Source: Desulfobacteraceae bacterium | GTDB taxonomy: Bacteria; Desulfobacterota; Desulfobacteria; Desulfobacterales; Desulfosarcinaceae | Reading direction: 5' to 3' | DNA: 6,484 nt | Assembly: GCA_027025615.1 (NCBI GenBank) | Contig: JALVQM010000105.1 | Span: 1-6,484, forward strand | Shown here: positions 1 through 5,092 of the stretch, in pieces | Numbering within the stretch: position 1 is the first letter of the stretch | How the letters are laid out: every line of letters begins with the position of its first letter | Made by a program: the position numbers and the translations under genes | The notes under the pieces: generated by a model | Seen by the model: only the letters and a program-made list of their open reading frames with translations | What the model was told of the DNA's origin: nothing | Databases searched by the model: none

Positions 1-590
1 ATGTTGAGTCCCAGCAGGTTTAGCAACTCACGGCCCATAATTGTTATTTCGGCCGTATCAATGCCATAGGGGCAAAAGACCGAACAGCGCCGGCATTCTG
101 TGCACTGGAACAGGTAGTACCACCATTCCTTGAGAACATCCAGGGTCATGGGGCGAGCACCACCGAGGCGCCCCAGAAGGCGGCCGAAGGTGGTAAAATC
201 ATTACGGTAGACCGATCGCAGCAACTCTGCCCGTAATACCGGCATGTTCTTGGGATCACCGGTGCCGATGAAAAAATGACATTTGTCGGCGCAGGCGCCG
301 CAACGAACACAGATGTCCATGAAGATCTTGAAGGTTCTGAATTTTTCCAGTCTTTCCTTGAAGCCTTCGTGCAGTATCTGTTGCCAGTTGTCGGGCAGCT
401 TCCAGTCCTCGTCCAGGGGATTCCACTGCCGGGCATTGGGCAGTCCCAGGGTTTCTACGCTTTTGGGATTTGACGCGTAGCAGTACATCCCCTTGCGAAT
501 TTCAACCGGTGTATCCATCCACCCGGTTGCCGGCGGACGATGGTCTATTTTCGCCAACAGCTCGCTTGGTTTCGGGGTTTCGTCTGCCAT
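1..590 (-). CDS. dsrK: DsrK, HdrD-like Fe-S subunit of the DsrMKJOP complex (partial, N-terminal 196 residues)
   Basis: The reading frame opens at ATG 590 and is still open at the left edge, so only the N-terminal 196 residues are present of a family usually about 540 long. Two ferredoxin-type [4Fe-4S] motifs are visible: CxxCxxCxxxC at Cys94, 97, 100 and 104, and a second at Cys163, 166, 169 and 173 followed by Pro-Tyr-Gly. The CCG-type cysteine domains expected further on, which bind the special catalytic cluster, lie outside the window. In the family DsrK is the cytoplasmic subunit related to heterodisulfide reductase HdrD; it takes electrons from DsrM and is thought to reduce the DsrC trisulfide during sulfite reduction. 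The start is supported by an AAGGAG site at 603-598, seven bases upstream and inside the end of dsrM. Only four bases separate the dsrM stop from this ATG, so translation is probably coupled. Identification is strong from the motif spacing plus the dsrM neighbour. Confidence 0.93.
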   Translation of the reverse strand, partial: MADETPKPSELLAKIDHRPPATGWMDTPVEIRKGMYCYASNPKSVETLGLPNARQWNPLDEDWKLPDNWQQILHEGFKERLEKFRTFKIFMDICVRCGACADKCHFFIGTGDPKNMPVLRAELLRSVYRNDFTTFGRLLGRLGGARPMTLDVLKEWWYYLFQCTECRRCSVFCPYGIDTAEITIMGRELLNLLGLN

Positions 591-594
591 TTAT

Positions 595-1656
595 TTACTC
601 CTTTTCCTCTTTCGGTTCTTCTGGCTTGGGTTCGGGCATTTTATCGACCGGCAAGCCGGCTTCGATCATTTTTTCCCGGAATTCGTCTTCATAAGCCTCG
701 TAAGTGTGCACTTTCACAGGATAGTTCCAGGGATTGACGTGCCGCACTTCGCGGGTATTGGTGGTAAGGTTACGCGTAGGACTCAAGAAAATACCACCCA
801 TGTGCATAAGCTTGCTGAAGGGGAAATAGGCCAGCAATACGCTGACAAAGAACAGGTGAACAAAGAAAAGATTGCCGATACCCTCGGGGATGGACCAATG
901 GAAGGTTACCAGGCCCATGGTCAGTTCCTTGATGGAGACTATGTCCACCTTGGTGAAGTAGCGCATGAAAATTCCGGTCAAGGCGATTCCCATTATAAGG
1001 AACAGGGGGAAATAATCGGAAGCCAGGCTTATGTAGCGCACAGGCCTTACAAATAGCCGACGCAGGAAAAGGTAAGTCACGGCCGCCAGCAGAACCAACC
1101 CGGAAACGTAAATGCCGGGAAGCCCGAAGTGGATTGGATCATACATTATTTCCACGCGGAAAAAGCTGTCCACCTTTTCTATTAATGTAACCCAGAACGG
1201 AATCGGGTCGGTGAAAAACCGCAGGTGACGAACCAGAGTTGTTAAAAAGGCATAATGAAATGCCAGTGCCCCGACCCATAAGAAAATTTCCAGGTTATAG
1301 GTCAACTTCGGGCCCTGTTTAAGTTTCATGCGGGTGTTGCGAAACAGGGAGCGGAATGTCAGGATTTCCAGAAGCATCCTGATAAAAACTCCTCCCTTTG
1401 TCGAAGGATTGTCAATGGTGGCTTGCTTGATCCAGGGCAAGGTTTTTTGCTGACCGCAGGTGGTGGGAATTCGGAAAGGGACTGCCGAGCGGGCCCAACC
1501 CAGAATTTTACGGATGACGCCCACCACGAAAACGATCAGGGCGGCGTAAGGGATGACAATCCCGAACAGCCACTTTAGCCCTATCGCAGAGCCAACCCAG
1601 GCGATCACAAAAAGCACGATAACCGCCAAAAGGGAAACCAGATAGTTTTTATTCAT
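595..1656 (-). CDS. dsrM: DsrM, haem b membrane subunit of the DsrMKJOP complex
   Basis: A 353-residue membrane protein of the NarI/cytochrome b type. I see about six hydrophobic segments: near residues 5-22, 30-48, 120-143, 180-198, 214-233 and 262-280. Histidines within or next to the later segments (His134, His144, His253, His267, His285) are candidate haem b ligands; which ones bind cannot be settled by eye. The C-terminus is a charged Pro/Glu/Lys tail (340-353), probably cytoplasmic. In the family DsrM oxidises menaquinol and passes electrons to DsrK. The start at 1656 has a TGAGG Shine-Dalgarno at 1670-1666, nine bases away. dsrK follows after four bases, giving the standard dsrM-dsrK order. 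An RsbRD-like gene lies 177 bases upstream on the same strand, and I see no classical terminator between them, so read-through transcription is plausible. Length and topology fit the Desulfobacterota form of the protein. Confidence 0.93.
   Translation of the reverse strand: MNKNYLVSLLAVIVLFVIAWVGSAIGLKWLFGIVIPYAALIVFVVGVIRKILGWARSAVPFRIPTTCGQQKTLPWIKQATIDNPSTKGGVFIRMLLEILTFRSLFRNTRMKLKQGPKLTYNLEIFLWVGALAFHYAFLTTLVRHLRFFTDPIPFWVTLIEKVDSFFRVEIMYDPIHFGLPGIYVSGLVLLAAVTYLFLRRLFVRPVRYISLASDYFPLFLIMGIALTGIFMRYFTKVDIVSIKELTMGLVTFHWSIPEGIGNLFFVHLFFVSVLLAYFPFSKLMHMGGIFLSPTRNLTTNTREVRHVNPWNYPVKVHTYEAYEDEFREKMIEAGLPVDKMPEPKPEEPKEEKE
598..603 (-). promoter_or_regulatory. Ribosome binding site of dsrK inside the end of dsrM
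   Basis: AAGGAG is read on the minus strand and encodes the last two residues of DsrM (Lys-Glu), directly before its TAA stop. It lies seven bases before the dsrK ATG at 590. The overlap of site, stop and start suggests translational coupling of the two subunits. Confidence 0.8.
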
Positions 1657-1667
1657 TTACCTGCACC

Positions 1668-1766
1668 TCACTTGGCAGCCTTGGAATAAACCACCTCTGG
1701 CCGCGATGCCTGCTTACCGGCCGGATCGGGAGCGATCCCGGCGCACCTGCCGGCTGTTGCTGGCAA
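1668..1766 (-). other. Possible 32-codon leader ORF ahead of dsrM (low confidence)
   Basis: A short frame can be read from a TTG at 1766 to a TGA at 1670-1668. A GAGGG stretch lies about five bases before the TTG. The TGA overlaps the TGAGG Shine-Dalgarno of dsrM, an arrangement seen with coupled leader peptides. The predicted peptide begins MPATAGRCAG and ends VVYSKAAK. It resembles no family I know, uses a weak start codon, and could be chance. The strong hairpin at 1720-1742 lies inside it. I record it because the stretch is unusually GC-rich and ordered for a spacer between two genes. Confidence 0.2.
1720..1742. repeat. Strong stem-loop in the dsrM leader
   Basis: The core is a perfect 6-bp inverted repeat (GGATCG, loop GGAG, CGATCC). 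It extends by three more G-C pairs (GCC with GGC) if the C at 1739 is bulged, giving a 9-bp GC-rich stem. No run of T follows on either strand, so it is not a classical intrinsic terminator. It sits 64 bases before the dsrM ATG and could be an RNA processing or stabilising hairpin in the transcript; that role is inference. Confidence 0.5.
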
Positions 1767-1833
1767 TCTGACCCTCGGGGTATTGGCTAAAACCCAAGGC
1801 TATTTAATGAATAATAAATGGACTAAGTTTGAG

Positions 1834-2355
1834 TCACGACGGATTGTCCGCGGACTCGGCGATCAAACCTGCTCTGGCAAAAGCCCGGTATGTGCGGTTG
1901 CGCATTTCATTGGCTTTGAGTTCGAACACCTTTTCCCGGCAAAGCATGAAGATGTCGAAAGCCAACAAGGCCAACTCGTCGATCCGGTCTTCCAGCGCCA
2001 GTAATTCTTGCACCCTATCTGAAACGGATAACCGTTCTTTTAACATGTCACGTACGATGGGTTTTAAGTCCAGGATAAACCTGGTTGCCCGTGTAGGGGT
2101 GAATTTCTGGACGGCACGGATGCGGATGATGGGATCAAGAAAGGAAATGGCGGTTTCCTGGTCCATCCCGTTGAGGATAATGTCAAAAAGAGCTGTAAGC
2201 CCTGCAATCGTGGTTTGACCTACGGGATTTGCAAAGGGATCCTTCTGACTTTTGAGAAACCTGGCGGTATCATCAGGATAGGAAGATACCACTTTCTCAA
2301 ACCACTGCTTTACAATGGCGTCCTTGTTTTGGCTCAAGATTGAATGTAACGTCAT
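1834..2355 (-). CDS. Stand-alone RsbRD N-terminal-like domain protein upstream of dsrM
   Basis: A 173-residue protein matching the N-terminal domain of RsbRD-type co-antagonists. The family-like opening is clear: a helix ending in QWF (17-19), then SYPDDTARFLKSQKDPFANPVG (residues 25-46), then a helical remainder. In stressosome proteins this domain is globin-like but haem-free and senses signals, with a C-terminal STAS domain for output. Here no STAS domain follows, so the protein is the sensor half alone. The open frame continues 84 codons upstream to 2607, but I chose ATG 2355: the family similarity starts there, the upstream peptide looks non-coding, and a near-consensus promoter (2477-2505) lies within that extension. 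The start has only a weak ribosome site; a GAGAGG stretch lies about 20 bases upstream, which is too far. It is followed by dsrM and dsrK on the same strand. A regulatory or assembly role for the Dsr complex is inferred from position only. Confidence 0.8.
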   Translation of the reverse strand: MTLHSILSQNKDAIVKQWFEKVVSSYPDDTARFLKSQKDPFANPVGQTTIAGLTALFDIILNGMDQETAISFLDPIIRIRAVQKFTPTRATRFILDLKPIVRDMLKERLSVSDRVQELLALEDRIDELALLAFDIFMLCREKVFELKANEMRNRTYRAFARAGLIAESADNPS

Positions 2356-2394
2356 CAGAGCGCCGATCCCGATAACCTCTCTATTCCACAACGT

Positions 2395-2419
2395 GAAAGC
2401 GGTAGTCACTCCCGCTTCC
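2395..2419 (-). repeat. Stem-loop in the predicted 5' leader of the RsbRD-like gene
   Basis: On the minus strand GGAAGCGG and CCGCTTTC pair over eight positions (one G-T wobble) around a 9-base loop. It lies between the predicted transcription start (near 2471) and the ATG at 2355. No T-run follows, so it is not a terminator. A role in translation or mRNA stability is possible but unproven. Confidence 0.35.
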
Positions 2420-2476
2420 GGCCCCTGTCCATTAAATGAAAGATTCTGCAGCTTTCTGACGAAATTCAAGTCAAGA

Positions 2477-2505
2477 TGTATAGTCGAGATATGAGGACAT
2501 GTCAA
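2477..2505 (-). promoter_or_regulatory. Sigma-70-type promoter for the RsbRD-like/dsrMK genes
   Basis: On the minus strand a perfect -35 box TTGACA (2505-2500) is followed after exactly 17 bases by TATACA (2482-2477), a four-of-six match to the -10 consensus. Transcription would start near 2471, leaving a leader of about 115 bases before ATG 2355. It is the best promoter match I found in the window. It points towards the RsbRD-like gene, dsrM and dsrK, and supports the shorter start for the RsbRD-like protein. Confidence 0.6.
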
Positions 2506-2734
2506 GCATCGATGGCATTGCAAAAATGCGGGTGTATTGGTTGCCCAAAGCGGCTGTGGCGACCGGAGCATAAGTCGAAGCACTCCTTTTGACCCGGAGC
2601 CTGCCACTTTTTGAGCGCGGCTTTACTTTCAAATCCGGTACCCACGTTCTCAGCCTTGATTTTGGGATAAACTTCCTGATGTTTCGTGATTTCCCGTCCA
2701 AATGCACCTGGAGGCAGCTCCCATGATAAAAAAG

Positions 2735-3163
2735 TCAATGACGGGTGCCGTATAATTTTTTCCAGGGCTGGCGGTTTTTTTGCTTGGCATCGGAAAGGGC
2801 CAGGTAAAAGGCGCCGACAGCCAGTTCAGCACAATGAAAATGGTCATCAGGAAGAGTTTCGAGGAATTCGGCTATTTGCTGAGGTGTGATTTCCCAGGCT
2901 GTATCCACCGGCAGGCCCTCAGCCAGATGGGCCAGGGCGTTGGCGCACGCATTGGTATGCATGCAACCGTTGAGTTCGAAAGAGATGTTTTTGATTATGT
3001 CATTGTCGACAACCAGGAAAAATTCGACGGTGTCGCCGCATTGGCCTGTGTTTTTTCCGTGGCCGTCCGGGTGTGCAATTTTTTCCTGACGATCGGTCCG
3101 GAATGCCATTTCAAGAAACTTAAGGGAGTGCTCCTGCCAAAAATCTTTCACCTGATCGCCCAT
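2735..3163 (-). CDS. NifU/IscU-type iron-sulfur cluster scaffold protein
   Basis: A 142-residue protein of the NifU N-terminal/IscU family. The three cluster-binding cysteines and their aspartate are present: Cys42-Gly-Asp44, Cys67 in NGC, and Cys111 in HCAELA. An extra Cys73 follows the second ligand. The LPPVK motif by which IscU binds the chaperone HscA, normally just before the third cysteine, is absent; LPDDH occupies that place. This suggests a chaperone-independent or specialised scaffold. There is no C-terminal NifU thioredoxin-like domain. The start is set by GGAGG at 3177-3173, nine bases before ATG 3163. An ATG at 3170 is out of frame and only two bases from that site. The gene is on the same strand as the RsbRD-like gene and dsrMK but 379 bases upstream. 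DsrK, DsrM's partner, and DsrAB are rich in Fe-S clusters, so a role in their maturation is a reasonable inference. Confidence 0.85.
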   Translation of the reverse strand: MGDQVKDFWQEHSLKFLEMAFRTDRQEKIAHPDGHGKNTGQCGDTVEFFLVVDNDIIKNISFELNGCMHTNACANALAHLAEGLPVDTAWEITPQQIAEFLETLPDDHFHCAELAVGAFYLALSDAKQKNRQPWKKLYGTRH

Positions 3164-3369
3164 TTTCCATTGCCTCCGAATTAATATTGGGACTGACAGC
3201 CTTGCAGCCTGAATGCTATCGTGCTAATTGACATCATATGACAGGTAAGTCGCTTAAGTTTACTTGTCAAGCTCTTGCTGTGTCGTTGCCATCCGGTGTT
3301 CCCAAGAAATGTATTTGGCAGGCTGTTGCAGGATTTGGCTGGAGTGACTGAGGTTATTTAATAGAGGCG

Positions 3370-3392
3370 CAAAAGCGGCAATTTGGCTTTTG
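3370..3392. repeat. 7-bp inverted repeat, 9-base loop
   Basis: CAAAAGC (3370-3376) and GCTTTTG (3386-3392) pair perfectly around a 9-base loop. The right arm runs into TTGTCA (3390-3395), a five-of-six match to a -35 box reading towards the PilZ gene, with a poor -10 (TAACCT) 17 bases later. It could be a regulator site or a weak terminator stem; I cannot tell which. Confidence 0.35.
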
Positions 3393-3454
3393 TCAATCAT
3401 TGCAGCCTGATTTAACCTGGAAAAGCCAAGTACAGTGGTGTTTTCAACAACCTG

Positions 3455-3471
3455 TTAAGATCCGCTCTTAA
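3455..3471. repeat. 6-bp inverted repeat upstream of the PilZ gene
   Basis: TTAAGA and TCTTAA are separated by five bases (tccgc). The centre lies about 44 bases before the PilZ start codon. This is a position and size typical of a protein binding site or a small leader hairpin. No specific regulator is suggested. Confidence 0.35.
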
Positions 3472-3506
3472 TCCAGAAAGTAGCCCGGGGCTTTCGAGAA
3501 GACAAA

Positions 3507-4007
3507 ATGCGCATTATTGCTATTGTCGCCAACCTTATTCAGCTGGTAATTGTTCTGGCAATTTTTCTGTCCAGCGGTCCGTCTATGGAACCCTTGGCCA
3601 TAGCAGGCCTTTTCCTGTTGATGATTCTGGCTTTTGTCAACCTGCTGGTCTTTTTATTTCATCATCCCTTTGCCAGGGAGGATCAGGAAGCAAGCTCCTC
3701 TACCGGACCCATCAAGCGCAGGGATATTCGTGTTTCGTATATTCTGGGGCCCCGTCCGTATCTTGAAACAGGAAAACAAAGTTTCGAGGTGCAGGATTTA
3801 TCAGAGCAGGGGGTTCGTTTCCTTGTTTCTCCCGGTAGCAAAGTTAAACGACGGATAAAAGGACATATCAAATTGGTTTGCGGCCAGACCATTGATATAA
3901 AGGGCATGGTTATCCGCCGTCAGGGGGATGAAATTGCCATAATTTTGCGCACCCCCATTCCCTACCCTGTTGTACTGGCTGAAAAGAAAGCCATTACAAG
4001 GCAATGA
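3507..4007 (+). CDS. Membrane-anchored PilZ-domain protein (predicted c-di-GMP receptor)
   Basis: A 166-residue protein with two N-terminal hydrophobic segments (about residues 3-21 and 29-51) joined by a short loop, then a cytoplasmic domain. The domain carries the PilZ signature: RRDIR at 71-75 (the RxxxR half) and DLSEQG at 97-102 (the DxSxxG half), followed by beta-rich sequence to about 147. These are the residues known to bind cyclic di-GMP in the family, so ligand binding is likely. The output is unknown; the family acts on motility, exopolysaccharide and secretion. ATG 3507 has a modest GAGAAG site at 3496-3501. It is the only plus-strand gene here, divergent from the NifU-like gene and convergent with the DUF6765-like gene only 16 bases away. 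Nothing ties it functionally to either side. Confidence 0.85.
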   Translation: MRIIAIVANLIQLVIVLAIFLSSGPSMEPLAIAGLFLLMILAFVNLLVFLFHHPFAREDQEASSSTGPIKRRDIRVSYILGPRPYLETGKQSFEVQDLSEQGVRFLVSPGSKVKRRIKGHIKLVCGQTIDIKGMVIRRQGDEIAIILRTPIPYPVVLAEKKAITRQ

Positions 4008-4013
4008 TTTGCC
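4000..4013. repeat. Small hairpin over the PilZ stop in a 16-base convergent gap
   Basis: GGCAA (4000-4004) and TTGCC (4009-4013) pair around TGAT, so the PilZ stop codon is partly in the loop. No T-run follows on either strand, so this is at best a weak bidirectional terminator. With only 16 bases between the two stop codons (4008-4023), there is no room for a separate terminator for each gene. Confidence 0.3.
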
Positions 4014-4023
4014 CGGCAGCCTG

Positions 4024-5070
4024 CTAAACCACGATACCATAATCCGGCAGCAGCTCATGCAGGACAAAGTTGCGGTGCTTCCAGGCAGCCTGGTGAAAAA
4101 GGTATCCCTGGCAGTCATCAACTTTACCGTAATCTGCGAAGTAGTATGATATCCTGGCGGATTTGAAAAGACGTTCATCATACTGAATCGCTTTGTCCTT
4201 GGCTGTTGGGGAAAAAAGATCACCGTTGTTGATTGCTTTTTTCCAGGCTTTGATGCGGGTCTTTTTATCGGCTTCCCTGGCGAGGATTTTTTTCACCTGG
4301 GCTTTTATCGAATTCCATTTGTCTGGCTGGGCTTTGCCATGACGGCTGTTTGCTTGGCAAAAACGACAGAAAAAAGCAAATAATTCCTCGCAGGCTTCCA
4401 GGTAATCGGCCTGGTTGTTGCGCTTTACCACCTGGCCGTTTTCATAGGCATAACGCCAGGCCAGGTAAGGTCTGTCAGGATACGTGGCAACCGCCGCGTG
4501 TCCCACTGGCATGACTTCCCCGGCGCTGCCGATCAGCCTGGCCTTGAAATCCTCAAATTTGGCTTCGATATAGGCAATGATTTTTTTTGAACGAACATTG
4601 ATTTCCACCGTGTCGTTACGCACCCTGTTCCAGTCTCTTTGCAGACCTATGAATCCATAATGGGCAAAGGTGTCAGCGTAGACATGACAGGCGATACCTG
4701 CCATGACCAGGCCAACGGGCTGATTGGCAAGGCTGAGGGCGTTTTTCAGCATCCGGCGGGCAGGCTCGCTGTTTTTGCGGCAAACCATTTTCTCGGTAAA
4801 ACTTCCGTTTGCAGGTTCGTTGCCCGGAAGGAAGTGAAAAGGCACCCAGACTTTCCACTGGTCACCGGCGAGACTGTTCTGCCAATCCAGGGGTTTATGG
4901 GAAGTCATGGTAGGCACTACGGCATTTTGATTTGAAAGGACTATGGCTTCATCGTCAATGGCGTCATCGACAAACTGGGAGGCTGTAGCTATGATATGAG
5001 CCGCGTCGGGTTTGACACCCGCCGCCCTGGCCAAAGCATAAATACCATAAAAGTGCATATCCTTTTGCAT
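4024..5070 (-). CDS. DUF6765-like protein with a possible metal-binding HxxxDxxxH motif
   Basis: A 348-residue protein that I read as DUF6765-type, a family without assigned function; the assignment is from memory of its opening (DMHFYG, then a helix, then ATASQFVDD at 28-36). Histidines and acids are placed as in the zinc-dependent phospholipase C / S1-P1 nuclease fold: His6 near the N-terminus, Asp35-Asp36, His58, His79, then His129-Asp133-His137 in CHVYADTFAHYGF, and His191. The core resembles the H-x3-D-x3-H part of phospholipase C, but the remainder does not match its full signature, so a zinc hydrolase activity is inference. No signal peptide or membrane segment is visible. The start at 5070 has an excellent AAGGAGG site (5083-5077), six bases away. 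It follows the lipase gene by 22 bases and is surely co-transcribed with it. Confidence 0.7.
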   Translation of the reverse strand: MQKDMHFYGIYALARAAGVKPDAAHIIATASQFVDDAIDDEAIVLSNQNAVVPTMTSHKPLDWQNSLAGDQWKVWVPFHFLPGNEPANGSFTEKMVCRKNSEPARRMLKNALSLANQPVGLVMAGIACHVYADTFAHYGFIGLQRDWNRVRNDTVEINVRSKKIIAYIEAKFEDFKARLIGSAGEVMPVGHAAVATYPDRPYLAWRYAYENGQVVKRNNQADYLEACEELFAFFCRFCQANSRHGKAQPDKWNSIKAQVKKILAREADKKTRIKAWKKAINNGDLFSPTAKDKAIQYDERLFKSARISYYFADYGKVDDCQGYLFHQAAWKHRNFVLHELLPDYGIVV

Positions 5071-5092
5071 GTTTTTCCTCCTTTTAGAGTCA

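Larger units (their letters stand above)
2356..2734. other. Intergenic region between the NifU-like and RsbRD-like genes, no confident gene
   Basis: These 379 bases hold the promoter at 2477-2505 and the leader hairpin at 2395-2419. Overlapping short open frames exist on the minus strand, including one starting with a TTG that overlaps the NifU-like stop codon. None has a proper ribosome site or a recognisable product. I see no T-run terminator after the NifU-like gene, so some read-through into the dsr genes is possible. Confidence 0.6.
3164..3506. other. Divergent intergenic region with clustered short repeats
   Basis: No gene is visible in these 343 bases between the outward-facing NifU-like and PilZ genes. 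The region holds three TGACA copies (3194-3198, 3229-3233, 3239-3243) and one inverted copy (3265-3269), the 8-bp palindrome TCATATGA (3234-3241), a 7-bp inverted repeat (3370-3392), a 6-bp inverted repeat (3455-3471), and an 11-bp direct repeat TTGCAGCCTGA (3202-3212 and 3400-3410). TTGACA occurs on the plus strand at 3228-3233 and on the minus strand at 3270-3265. Neither has a good -10 box at the right distance. Promoters for both genes must lie here, but I cannot place them firmly. Confidence 0.6.

Noticed and set aside
493..1056. 187-codon plus-strand frame opposite dsrM and dsrK
   Set aside because: It is antisense to two clearly identified genes and its peptide matches nothing; a typical shadow frame.
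1720..1742. Intrinsic terminator between the RsbRD-like gene and dsrM
   Set aside because: The stem is strong but no T-run follows on either strand; kept only as a leader hairpin.
2356..2607. N-terminal extension of the RsbRD-like protein to 257 residues
   Set aside because: The family motif begins at ATG 2355, the extension looks non-coding, and a near-consensus promoter lies inside it. A start near 2571 has an AAGGAG site but at a long 11-base spacing and upstream of the promoter.
2502..2738. 78-codon frame starting with a TTG that overlaps the NifU-like stop codon
   Set aside because: There is no ribosome site before the TTG, no recognisable product, and it runs into the promoter region of the next gene. 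The overlap is suggestive but not enough.
2735..2760. Terminator at the end of the NifU-like gene
   Set aside because: A T-run follows the stop on the minus strand, but the only stem before it is four base pairs and inside the coding end; too weak to call.
3315..3330. Sigma-54 promoter-like TTGGCA...TTGCA upstream of the PilZ gene
   Set aside because: Only nine bases separate the GG and GC pairs, where the sigma-54 class needs ten; a one-base error in spacing normally abolishes activity.
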